33,858 nt of DNA. Source: Oscillospiraceae bacterium (GTDB taxonomy: Bacteria; Bacillota; Clostridia; UMGS1810). Made by a program: the position numbers and the translations under genes. The notes beneath the pieces are model-generated. The model was not told the DNA's origin. It made no database searches and worked only from the letters and a program-made list of their open reading frames with translations. The DNA is taken from the NCBI GenBank assembly GCA_015068985.1, contig SVJL01000012.1, forward strand, positions 1-33,858, read 5' to 3'. Of the stretch, positions 18,201-26,915 are shown one piece after another (the stretch's first letter is position 1; each line of letters opens with the position of its first letter).

Positions 18201-19019
18201 ATGAACATTTCAATGTATACGTGTTATGCTCTCGGATTGGATTTTGACAATCCGGTAGCTGCGTTCAAACATTTTTATAACAAAGGCATTCGCTACGGCG
18301 ACATTGTTGACGACGAGCTTTCGGATATTCCGCTTCACCTTTATTGCGATTACCTGAAAGAGGCAGGCATTATTCCCGATGCACTTGTGTCGATGCTTGA
18401 TGTTGCCTCGTTTGACGAAAAGCTCCGTCAAAAAAACATTGCAAGGGTAAAAGGCTATATTGACCAGATGGAAAAGCTTAATATTCCCATTTTAATGACG
18501 GCACCCTCAGTAAATCCTGCACGCAGTGACGATGATTTTAAAAAGATGAAAGAGCTTATGATAGAGAGCTTTTCTCAAATTGCAGACTATGCAAAAGGCT
18601 CCGGCATCACTGTTGCAATCGAAAACCAATCGTCTCTCACAAGAGCCGACTCAAAAACAGAAGACCTTGTTTCAATTCTGAAAGCAGTGCCGGACTTGCG
18701 CTTTATTTTTGATACGGGCAATTTTTTCTGCATTGGTGAAGACGCCAAAGAAGCCTATGAACATCTTAAAGATAAATGCGTCCACGTTCATTGCAAAGAT
18801 TGGAAAATCGATCCCTTTGGCAAATTTGTAAGAGAAAACATCCCGCGTTTTGACGGAGCAATTCTCGGCGAAGGCAACATACCTTTAAGAGAGCTTATTG
18901 CACTCATGAAAAAAACAGGCTACTTGGGAAATCTGGTTCTGGAGATTAACTCTCCAAACATAACGCTGGATATGCTTGATAAATCAGCAGATTTTTTGAA
19001 TAGAGAAGTGGTGATATGA
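18201..19019 (+). CDS. Sugar phosphate isomerase/epimerase family protein (tandem paralogue 1)
   Basis: MNISMYTCYALGLDFDN...GITVAIENQSSLTRADSKTEDL...FIFDTGNFFCIGED...VHCKDWKIDPFG; alternative GTG start at 18192. Confidence 0.87.
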   Translation: MNISMYTCYALGLDFDNPVAAFKHFYNKGIRYGDIVDDELSDIPLHLYCDYLKEAGIIPDALVSMLDVASFDEKLRQKNIARVKGYIDQMEKLNIPILMTAPSVNPARSDDDFKKMKELMIESFSQIADYAKGSGITVAIENQSSLTRADSKTEDLVSILKAVPDLRFIFDTGNFFCIGEDAKEAYEHLKDKCVHVHCKDWKIDPFGKFVRENIPRFDGAILGEGNIPLRELIALMKKTGYLGNLVLEINSPNITLDMLDKSADFLNREVVI

Positions 19020-19852
19020 CTATGACAAACAAAATTGATATTTCAATGTACACACGCTACATATGGGGGCTGGATTTTTCTTCTCCCGAAGATGCTTTGC
19101 GTCATTTTTCCAACAAAGGCGTGCATTATGCCGACATTGTTGACGGCGAATTGGAGGAGGTTCCTCTTCATCGCTACTGCAGCTATCTTTCCGAAGCAAA
19201 CATGGAACCCGGCGCTCTTGTCACCATGTGCAACATTGCTCACTTTTCCAAAAGTGAAAGAATCAAAAACATTGCCACAGTAAAAGGCTACATAGACCGC
19301 ATGGAAAAATTTGGCATAGAGGTGCTTATGCTCTCACCAATGATTAATCTTGCCAAAAACCCGGAAGAGTTTTGCCAGCTCAGGGATATTATGATAGAAA
19401 GCTTTGGCAAAATCACACACTATGCAAAAAGCTCGGGCATAACCGTTGCCATAGAAAACCGTTCCGACCTCACTCGTCCCGACTCCAAAACCGAGGATGT
19501 CCGATTCATATTAGACAACGTGCCTGACTTGAAACTGGTTTTTGACACGGGCAATTTCTTTTGTGTGAATGAAGATGTTTTGTCGGCATATCAAAAATTA
19601 TCTGATAAGATTGCAAGAGTTCATGTTAAAGACTGGAAAACCGACCCCTTCGGCACTTTTGTGAGAGAATATATTCCCCGTTTCAACGGTGTGGCCCTCG
19701 GCGACGGCGAAATTCCCTTAAAAGAGCTGATTGCACTCTTAAAAAGAGACAGATACTCAGGAAAAGCCGTTATAGAAATTGACGCGTCACAAGTTACAAG
19801 CGAGATGCTTGGCAAATCAGCAGACTTTTTAAGGCAAGAGCTGGAGGTTTAG
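19016..19852 (+). CDS. Sugar phosphate isomerase/epimerase family protein (tandem paralogue 2)
   Basis: DISMYTRYIWGLDFSS...GITVAIENRSDLTRPDSKTED...LVFDTGNFFCVNED...VHVKDWKTDPFG; ATGA overlap with preceding gene. Confidence 0.87.
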   Translation: MTMTNKIDISMYTRYIWGLDFSSPEDALRHFSNKGVHYADIVDGELEEVPLHRYCSYLSEANMEPGALVTMCNIAHFSKSERIKNIATVKGYIDRMEKFGIEVLMLSPMINLAKNPEEFCQLRDIMIESFGKITHYAKSSGITVAIENRSDLTRPDSKTEDVRFILDNVPDLKLVFDTGNFFCVNEDVLSAYQKLSDKIARVHVKDWKTDPFGTFVREYIPRFNGVALGDGEIPLKELIALLKRDRYSGKAVIEIDASQVTSEMLGKSADFLRQELEV

Positions 19853-19902
19853 TTTCTCACATATCTCGCTCAAACAAAGTAAGGCAGGAAAGGAACAACT
19901 GT

Positions 19903-21792
19903 ATGTTTTTAACAAGAGAAGCAGAGCTTTGCGTTGTGATTCCCTCAAAGTCAAATCCCAGAGAGAGATTTGCAGCCGAAGAGCTCAAAAAATATATTAG
20001 AATAATGCTTGGTGCCGATGCAAAAATTGTGCCCGACACCATTTTGCCCTGTGCAAATGCCTTTTTGATTGGAGGTCCAAAACGCAATAGTCATTCGGCA
20101 AAATGGATTACAGCCGACGAATTTTCCGCAATGGTATCAGGACCTGAAGGTATGCTCATAAAAAGCTTTGGTAATAACACAATCTTGCTTGCCGGAAGCT
20201 CATCGGAAAAACACAATGATTATGATCGCGGCACAGTGTATGCAGTATATGAATTTTTGGAGAGGTTTTGCGAATGCTCTTTTGCAGCATTTTCAAATCC
20301 ACGTGCCAATGCAGGCGAAATTGTGCCATCTAAAGATATTTTGAATCTTGAAAATATTCACTATTGTAAGCCTTGCTCCGACCGCCAATACCGCACCGCA
20401 ATTGTTCAGTATTCCAACTGGGCAGGCAACCCCGAAAGAGAACTAAACATTCCTTTCTTCGACTGGCTTGCCAAAAACCGTTACAATCGTATTCTCACTT
20501 GGGCAAGCATATATGAATATTACAAAAAAAGCGGACTGCTGAAAGAGGCAGAAAGACGTGGCATTCGCTTCAGCGTTGGGCATCATGAGTCATCACCGCT
20601 GTTTTTGCCGCCATATGGCAACGAATATTTCTCGGAGCGTTATTACGAAACTCACCCCGAATACTACAAGCTAAAGGACGACGGCAGCCGCTTTTGCTTT
20701 GATGATCACGCCGGTCAGTGGGCTTTTTGCAGCCGCAACGAAGATGCAATAGCGGAAGTTGCCAACAACATCATTATCTGGCTTGGCAAGAACCCCGATG
20801 TTGATGTGGTTGCTTTGTGGCCAAACGACGGTATGTCGGAACAGTGCTGTTGCACGGATTGCAGCAAATACTCCAAAACCGAAAACTACTGTTATTTTAT
20901 AAACAGCGTTGCAAAGCTTGTTAAAAAAGTGCGTCCCGACGTAATGTTTGATATGCTCATATATGTTGACCTCTGGGAATGTCCTGACGGAGTACAGTTG
21001 GAGGATAACATCATAATAGACGAATCCACCTGGCATTCAAGCGGTCTAAGAACCTTTGGCAAGCCTGACGGTTCTTGCCTTGGCGGCACCCATTTTGAAG
21101 ATAATCTGCTTTTGTGGAAAGCGGCGGGTGCAAGGGTTGTGTATTATGATTACTATATGGGAGTTTACGGCCTTAGACAGCGTCTCATTCCAATGGCAGA
21201 CGAAATTCAGAGCATATGGCAAAATTTTGCCGCAAAAGGCATTGACGGAGCCGGCACACAGATAGAATGTTTTAACATATGGAATCATCTTTTTAACTTC
21301 TTCTCTTTTGCCAGAACAGGCTACAACACGGCTCTTTCTATGGAAGACAATTTGCTCTCTGTCTCAAAGCTATTTGGCAAAGGCGGAGAAAAAATTGCCG
21401 AGATTATCCGTATGCTGGAGGCTTGCATAAACGGTCAGACAACCATGCATAAATGCGGCCATTATCTTATGGAGCATATCGACAAAGAGGCGATTTATCA
21501 GCTTTATGAAGAAGCTTTAAGTATGGCAGAGAATGCCCGCTTCAGAAACAATATAAAACTTCATCGAATGGTATTTCGCTACACAGACGTTGAAACCAAA
21601 GAAGAGCTTTCGGGAGTTGAAAACGAAGAGTTTTTCCTTGTGGAAGAAAGATATGCCGACGAAACCGGTGAGCTTGCTAAAATGACAGAGTTTGACAGCT
21701 TTTGGAAAAATGATCCCGGTTACGGAATTATGATTCCCGTAAAAAGTTCAAAGACAAATTATGCCTATGATAAGTGGTATGATTTTGAGTGA
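19903..21792 (+). CDS. DUF4838-domain / glycoside-hydrolase-like protein
   Basis: N-terminal GH67/GH20-accessory-like domain (SNPRERFAAEELKKYIRIMLGADAKIV) and core WLGKNPDVDVVALWPNDGMSEQCCCTDCSKYSKTENYCYFINSVAKLVKKVRPDVMFDMLIY. Confidence 0.8.
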   Translation: MFLTREAELCVVIPSKSNPRERFAAEELKKYIRIMLGADAKIVPDTILPCANAFLIGGPKRNSHSAKWITADEFSAMVSGPEGMLIKSFGNNTILLAGSSSEKHNDYDRGTVYAVYEFLERFCECSFAAFSNPRANAGEIVPSKDILNLENIHYCKPCSDRQYRTAIVQYSNWAGNPERELNIPFFDWLAKNRYNRILTWASIYEYYKKSGLLKEAERRGIRFSVGHHESSPLFLPPYGNEYFSERYYETHPEYYKLKDDGSRFCFDDHAGQWAFCSRNEDAIAEVANNIIIWLGKNPDVDVVALWPNDGMSEQCCCTDCSKYSKTENYCYFINSVAKLVKKVRPDVMFDMLIYVDLWECPDGVQLEDNIIIDESTWHSSGLRTFGKPDGSCLGGTHFEDNLLLWKAAGARVVYYDYYMGVYGLRQRLIPMADEIQSIWQNFAAKGIDGAGTQIECFNIWNHLFNFFSFARTGYNTALSMEDNLLSVSKLFGKGGEKIAEIIRMLEACINGQTTMHKCGHYLMEHIDKEAIYQLYEEALSMAENARFRNNIKLHRMVFRYTDVETKEELSGVENEEFFLVEERYADETGELAKMTEFDSFWKNDPGYGIMIPVKSSKTNYAYDKWYDFE

Positions 21793-21813
21793 ACTTTAAA
21801 TCTGATTTTAATG

Positions 21814-21993
21814 TAAATTATTGTTTATAGGTGTATGAAGGGTGCGAAAGGCTCCCTCTGACGAGGGAGCTGTCAGCGAAGCTGACTGAGGGAGAGATAT
21901 CAAAACCCTGTAATACGCTATCTCTCCTTCCGTCACGCTAACGCGTGCCACCTTCCTCGTCAGAGGAAGGCTCACCGCCAAACAATAATTTAT
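21814..21993. mobile_element. MITE-like element, copy B of the TAAATTATTGTTTA family
   Basis: TAAATTATTGTTTA at 21814-21827 and AAACAATAATTTAT at 21980-21993; interior GCGAAAGGCTCCCTCTGACGAGGGAGCTGTCAGCGAAGCTGACTGAGGG related to copy A. Confidence 0.75.
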
Positions 21994-22026
21994 AACAATC
22001 CGAATTACTCTCTTTTGGTATACGTA

Positions 22027-22058
22027 AAAGTAACTTTTTCTTTACATAAAGTAACTTT
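22027..22058 (+). promoter_or_regulatory. Pair of palindromic operator-like sites AAAGTAACTTT
   Basis: 22027-22037 and 22048-22058, identical 11-mers, centres 21 bp apart, upstream of the -35 at 22073. Confidence 0.6.
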
Positions 22059-22072
22059 AACCTTTTTGTCTA

Positions 22073-22101
22073 TTGACAAAAAACATAGGCTTTGATATGA
22101 T
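22073..22101 (+). promoter_or_regulatory. Sigma-A-type promoter for the solute-binding protein gene
   Basis: TTGACA (22073-22078), 17-nt spacer, TATGAT (22096-22101). Confidence 0.8.
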
Positions 22102-22208
22102 TAACTTATGAATATGCAACTGTTTAAAGATTGCATTATGACATAAAATTGAATGGGTATAAAATCCTTTTCAGTTTTATAAAATTAACGTAAATGGAGG
22201 AACAATCA

Positions 22209-23837
22209 ATGAAAAAATCCGCAAGATTTATCGCCTTATTGGCAGCAGTGCTCCTCATTGCAGGCTCACTTGCCGGTTGCGGCGGAAGCTCAGAAACCCA
22301 AAGAGCTCAGACAGACGGTAAAAACTTTACTTTCTGGTGCGTAATGGACGGCTTTTCTCAGGCATCACTGAAAAACTACAACGAAATGCTGTTTTATCAG
22401 AAGCTTGAAGAAGTAACAGGCGTACATATCGATTTTATCCACCCAATCGAGGGTTCAACCGGTAACGAAGCATTTATCGCAATGCTCACAGGTGACGACA
22501 AGCCCGATCTTATCGAATATAACTGGGGCAACTACTCAGGCGGTCCTCAGCAGGCATTGGATGATGATGTTATCATCGCTCTCAACGACTATCTCGAAGA
22601 CCACGCTCCCAACTATTACGACTACTTAGAAGGCGAAAAAGGCAAAGCCAACGACTATATGTGGAAGCTTCAGGCATCTACCGACGATGGCAGATACTAT
22701 GGCTTCAACGTGCTCGATATCGGCACTCAGAAATGCTTTAACGGCATATATGTGAGAGCAGACCTTCTCGAAAAATGGGGAATGGAAGTTCCCGAAACTA
22801 TCGATGAGTGGACTGCAATTTTTGCAAAAGCCAAATCCGAAGGTTTTGAAAAACCTTTCACAAGCATTTGCAACTATCTGAGCTTCAATGCTGAATCTCA
22901 GTATTCGTTCAACACAGCATACAACGTTGGTAAAAACTTCTATCTTGAAGGCGACAAGGTTGTGTTTGCTCCATTCCAGCCCGGATTCAAAGAATATATT
23001 GCTCAGTTGGCTGAATGGTCAAAAGCCGGCTACATCGACTCCGGTTTTGTTACAAACGACGGTGCAAAAATCGAATCCAATCTCTACACGGATGTTTCGA
23101 TGGCAGCTTGCGGATTTGTTGGATCCGGCATAGGTAAAATTCTCCCCGCAGGTATGGGCAAAAACCCTGAATTCGACCTTGTCGGATGTCCTTATCCAGT
23201 AGCTGAAAAAGGCGGATCAAGCGAATTCCAGCCCATCAACCCCGCAGCATCCTACCTTGCAATCGGCATAACACCCGAATGCGGCAACTACGAAAAAGCA
23301 ATTGAATGGTGCGACTTCATCTATGGCGAAGAAGGTATGGAATATCAGCTCTTCGGCATCGAAGGCGACACCTACACAATGGTTGAGCGTGATGGCGAAA
23401 TGCACTATCAATACACCGACAAAATCACAAAAGATTACGAAAAAGACGGTTTGGCTTCTGTTTCTGAAGCTCTCTACCACTATATGCTCCCCACAAACCA
23501 TCCCGGACTCAATCAGCATCCCGACTATCTCTATGGCTACTATGAGCTCGACCGCCAGAAAGAAGCCGTGCTCACATGGAACATACATGCTGAAGAAGCA
23601 AAGAAACACGCTATGCCCCGACTTTCCTACACTGAAGAAGAAAGCCGCGAAATAACCGACATTAAAGAAATTGCAGAGGCAGAACTTGAGGTTGCAATCT
23701 GCGACATCATTTTAGGCAAAAAATCTATCGACACCTACGACGCTGCAATTGAAGCTGCAAAGGCAAACGGCTATGACAGATGGCTTGAAATTATTCAGAC
23801 TGCATACGACAGATACATTTCAAAGTTTGATAAATAA
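22209..23837 (+). CDS. Extracellular solute-binding lipoprotein (sugar ABC transporter type)
   Basis: Lipobox signal MKKSARFIALLAAVLLIAGSLAGCGG; FTFWCVMDG...YNEMLFYQKLEEVTGVHIDF...PDLIEYNW; RBS GGAGG. Confidence 0.9.
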   Translation: MKKSARFIALLAAVLLIAGSLAGCGGSSETQRAQTDGKNFTFWCVMDGFSQASLKNYNEMLFYQKLEEVTGVHIDFIHPIEGSTGNEAFIAMLTGDDKPDLIEYNWGNYSGGPQQALDDDVIIALNDYLEDHAPNYYDYLEGEKGKANDYMWKLQASTDDGRYYGFNVLDIGTQKCFNGIYVRADLLEKWGMEVPETIDEWTAIFAKAKSEGFEKPFTSICNYLSFNAESQYSFNTAYNVGKNFYLEGDKVVFAPFQPGFKEYIAQLAEWSKAGYIDSGFVTNDGAKIESNLYTDVSMAACGFVGSGIGKILPAGMGKNPEFDLVGCPYPVAEKGGSSEFQPINPAASYLAIGITPECGNYEKAIEWCDFIYGEEGMEYQLFGIEGDTYTMVERDGEMHYQYTDKITKDYEKDGLASVSEALYHYMLPTNHPGLNQHPDYLYGYYELDRQKEAVLTWNIHAEEAKKHAMPRLSYTEEESREITDIKEIAEAELEVAICDIILGKKSIDTYDAAIEAAKANGYDRWLEIIQTAYDRYISKFDK

Positions 23838-23875
23838 TCCGATATATAAAACATTTTAATCGGAAAGAATCAAAT

Positions 23876-23917
23876 AAAAAATCCCCCTATGGTAATAAAA
23901 CCACAGGGGGATTTTTA
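23876..23917. terminator. Bidirectional intrinsic terminator
   Basis: AAAAATCCCCCTATGGTAATAAAACCACAGGGGGATTTTT between convergent genes. Confidence 0.92.
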
Positions 23918-23956
23918 ACGTTAACCCAATCTAATTAATTCAACTTATAAATTAAT

Positions 23957-25246
23957 TTATGAGATGGTGCTGTTGTTATGAGTTGCCGACAAATGCTTAA
24001 TGTTTCCCTTATTGTTTTTAAATATGCAATTATTAAAAGTGATTTTTCCGGTTTCAGAATTGGTTAATTCATCAAATGTGTTATTGGTGAAGCTACAACC
24101 GGAAAAAATAACATCAGATGGCTCTTTTCCGGGATATATATTTTCTATTTCAATAAAATCGCCAACACCTTTGCACTCCACGTCATGAACGCTACAATTA
24201 GTGCAATTGATGGAAGAACTATCAACTCTTATAAAACCACTTACAAAACTGCTGTCAAAAAACTCTGTTTTGTCCACAGTTGCTTTGCTTCCGTTTGTGA
24301 GCCATATTCCCGTGTATGTGCAATCATATATTTTGGTTTCGCACACATTCAGAGCACTAACATTCTCTGCAAAAATTCCAAAAGCACCACAACCATATAA
24401 ACTACAGTTATTAATCATAATGTTATCGCAGTTTTCAAATCTCAAAACCGCTCCCTCACACATATACTGCTCGTAACTTGTGGTGTGACCAATGGTAAGA
24501 CCGGACAATATGATTTTTCCGCAGTTTTCAAATTTTATAACATCAGCATCCTTGTCGTCCACCACAATTTCGGCACTTCCCTCAATTGTCATATTAACAA
24601 CATTTTTAACAATATACGCATCAAGAAATTTGTCGCCCCAACCGTTCTGCTTTTCCACACTTTCGCTGTTGACTTCACTAACTTCCGACAAATTATAATA
24701 ATCGGCAGTCAGAATAATTCTTTTGTTGCTTCCTATGCTATATAACAATTCCTCAGCGGTTGCAGCCTCAACGGTTTCCATATTATCCGAAGCCTTGCTA
24801 TAATCCACAAAATCCTCACTATAAATTTTAACAGTGCGTGTTTGTCCATCCCAGTGTACTTCACATTTAAACGCTTCAGCAACAGCTCTTAGCGGCACTA
24901 AGGTTATTCCGTTATGAACAATTGCAGGTGCATCCAACGTAATCACCTTATCATAAATGTCTGTCATATATGAAGAACCAACCGTAACAGAAACACCCTT
25001 GCGTTCATCATAATTATATGCGTGAGCAGTTTTGGTGTTGTCATCCCATGTTACGGTTGCACCAAGCTTTTCAGCTATAGCTCTCATCGGAACCATGGTA
25101 CGGTCATCAACAATAACCGGCTCAACATCAAATATAATTTCCTCATTATTCAGGTACACAATAATATTAGTATTGGCCGATGCCTGAATAGCTATTGGCA
25201 ACAGCATAATGATTGCCAGCATAATCAAGAATAGCTTTTGTTTCAT
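23957..25246 (-). CDS. Secreted protein with copper amine oxidase N-terminal-like (stalk) repeats and right-handed beta-helix region
   Basis: Signal peptide; IIVYLNNEEIIFDVEPVIVDDRTMVPMRAIAEKLGATVTWDDNTKTA and VKIYSED-type stalk repeat; beta-helix pattern VIKFENCGKIILSGLTIG...NCDNIMINNCSLYGCGAFGIFAENVSALNV. Confidence 0.87.
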   Translation of the reverse strand: MKQKLFLIMLAIIMLLPIAIQASANTNIIVYLNNEEIIFDVEPVIVDDRTMVPMRAIAEKLGATVTWDDNTKTAHAYNYDERKGVSVTVGSSYMTDIYDKVITLDAPAIVHNGITLVPLRAVAEAFKCEVHWDGQTRTVKIYSEDFVDYSKASDNMETVEAATAEELLYSIGSNKRIILTADYYNLSEVSEVNSESVEKQNGWGDKFLDAYIVKNVVNMTIEGSAEIVVDDKDADVIKFENCGKIILSGLTIGHTTSYEQYMCEGAVLRFENCDNIMINNCSLYGCGAFGIFAENVSALNVCETKIYDCTYTGIWLTNGSKATVDKTEFFDSSFVSGFIRVDSSSINCTNCSVHDVECKGVGDFIEIENIYPGKEPSDVIFSGCSFTNNTFDELTNSETGKITFNNCIFKNNKGNIKHLSATHNNSTIS

Positions 25247-25366
25247 TTTAACACCCCCAAAAATATATCAGATTAAATTATATAGATTTATATTGATACT
25301 ATTATTATAGAACATTTTTTTGATATAATCAATGATTTCATAAAAATTGTAGTCAAAGTTTTTTTG

Positions 25367-25708
25367 TTAATTATCTATTATTTTTTGAAGCTCCTTGTAA
25401 TATTTTACACCTTGTTTGAAGCTGTAATACTGCAATCGTGCCTCAAGTCTCTCCTCTGCATCTTCAAAATCCTGATAATACTTTTTGCACTCTTCGGGTA
25501 AATGCTCCAAAAATATCTTCATTCGTTTTGACGATTCTTCACTAAGCTCCCTAATTTCTTCATCATTTATCGGTGCACCTTCAATTCCATTTAGTTGACG
25601 ATAGTATACATATTCGAGCAAATCAAGCTCACGCAAATTGGATTCACTTGCAACTATAATTTCCAGCAGTTCCTCTGCCGACATTTTCTTTTTACCGTTA
25701 TTCATCAT
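25367..25708 (-). CDS. Small hypothetical protein, predicted helical/coiled-coil
   Basis: RBS GGAGGAG then ATGATGAATAACGG; MMNNGKKKMSAEELLEIIVASESNLRELDLLEYVYYRQLNG...; charged, leucine-rich. The ORF-track start (TTG 25726) lies in the RBS. Confidence 0.7.
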   Translation of the reverse strand: MMNNGKKKMSAEELLEIIVASESNLRELDLLEYVYYRQLNGIEGAPINDEEIRELSEESSKRMKIFLEHLPEECKKYYQDFEDAEERLEARLQYYSFKQGVKYYKELQKIIDN

Positions 25709-25732
25709 TGGCAAATTCTCCTCCAATTAAAA

Positions 25733-25761
25733 AAGTGTGCAAACAATCATTGTCTGCACAC
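25733..25761 (-). terminator. Intrinsic terminator in leader, directly upstream of the small ORF's RBS
   Basis: Minus strand AGTGTGCAGACAATGATTGTTTGCACACT followed by TTTTTT, then AATTGGAGGAG. Confidence 0.82.
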
Positions 25762-25785
25762 TGAAAAACGCAAACTCCGATTGCT

Positions 25786-25940
25786 GTCACACAAATCTAA
25801 TTAAAGTAGGAATTATTCGCACACCCCAACTAGCAGAATTCGCGTTTTTGCCAATTCAAAGTTGAGGTATAACAAAAGGACATACCTATCCCTGTAAAAT
25901 TAAAAATTCCCTTCTTTATATTCAATTAGATTTATGTGAC
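25786..25940 (-). ncRNA. Candidate structured RNA / attenuator leader (possibly 6S-like long hairpin)
   Basis: GTCACATAAATCTAATT (25940-25924) pairs with AATTAGATTTGTGTGAC (25802-25786), 17 bp with one G-U; nested GGAATT/AATTCC and TTATACCTCAAC/GTTGGGGTGTG pairings; predicted +1 from the promoter coincides with the first stem base. Confidence 0.6.
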
Positions 25941-25946
25941 TACATT

Positions 25947-25975
25947 ATTATATCACAAGTTTTAGGTTTTATCAA
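25947..25975 (-). promoter_or_regulatory. Sigma-A-type promoter for the structured leader
   Basis: Minus strand TTGATA (25975-25970), 17-nt spacer, TATAAT (25952-25947). Confidence 0.75.
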
Positions 25976-26024
25976 TAGAGAATTCAAATTTAACTGTGCG
26001 CACTCCTAAGCATCCGAGCTATTA

Positions 26025-26338
26025 TAAATTATTGTTTATCAACGTAGCGATTAGAGATTAGAGAATAGCGAATAGGAACGCTACAATTTAATTTGTGCGT
26101 TGTAGGGACCGGCCTCCCGGACGGGCCGTCGAGGACGGCGATGGTTGCCGTGGCAACCGTTTATCGCCGACCGAGTCGAAGACAAGAACAAACCCTACAA
26201 TTGATTAATATAATTTGTGCGTTGTAGGGAACAGCCTATGTGCTGTTCCGAAAATACGCAAACAAAGGTTCCAACGGAACGACACACAGGTCGTTCCCTA
26301 CACCCCATAACCCAAACACTTCGCTAAACAATAATTTA
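26025..26338. mobile_element. MITE-like element, copy C of the TAAATTATTGTTTA family
   Basis: TAAATTATTGTTTA at start and TAAACAATAATTTA at 26325-26338; interior has two GTGCGTTGTAGGGA modules and several inverted repeats, different from A/B. Confidence 0.75.
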
Positions 26339-26434
26339 GCTTATAATTAAAGTCTGTGTTTGAAGAAAACATCTTTAGCCATAGGCAATGCCTGCTTTTC
26401 AAAGATATATACGCAAGCATAGTTCGTAATTCCA

Positions 26435-26472
26435 CAAAAAACGCACCTGAGATTTTATCTCAAGTGCGTTTT
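26435..26472 (-). terminator. Intrinsic terminator of the ribosomal protein operon
   Basis: Minus strand AAAAACGCACTTGAGATAAAATCTCAGGTGCGTTTTTT downstream of rplQ. Confidence 0.9.
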
Positions 26473-26497
26473 TATTGGTTTATTAATTTAATATCAA

Positions 26498-26839
26498 TTA
26501 AACTAATTCAATGATAGCCATTTCAGCAGCATCGCCGCGTCTGGGACCCATTTTCATTATTCTTGTGTATCCGCCGTTTCTCTCAGCATATTTAGGAGCG
26601 ATTTCGGCAAACACCTTTGTAACAACGTCTTCCTTTGTGATGTAGGAAAGAGCCTGTCTTCTGGTGTGTAATGTATTGGTTTTACCCAAGGTTATCATCT
26701 TTTCAGCCATACATCTGATTTCCTTTGCTTTGGGCAATGTTGTTTCGATCTTGCCGTTTTCAAGCAAAGCTGTAACCAGGTTTCTTAAGGTTGCATCTCT
26801 GTGATCGGATGCACGACCCAATTTTCTTGTACCGGGCAT
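26498..26839 (-). CDS. rplQ: 50S ribosomal protein L17
   Basis: [53 protein letters not shown]. Confidence 0.98.
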   Translation of the reverse strand: MPGTRKLGRASDHRDATLRNLVTALLENGKIETTLPKAKEIRCMAEKMITLGKTNTLHTRRQALSYITKEDVVTKVFAEIAPKYAERNGGYTRIMKMGPRRGDAAEMAIIELV

Positions 26840-26915
26840 TTGTGTTTACCTCCTTTTACCAAAAATTCACGCAAAGCTTTTGGCCTGTGTTCTGTTGCGA
26901 ACCAACGCCTGAGCC

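Noticed and set aside
26340-26435. ATCTTT...AAAGAT enclosing AGGCAATGCCT as a small RNA
   Set aside because: Weak arms, no promoter or terminator of its own identified.
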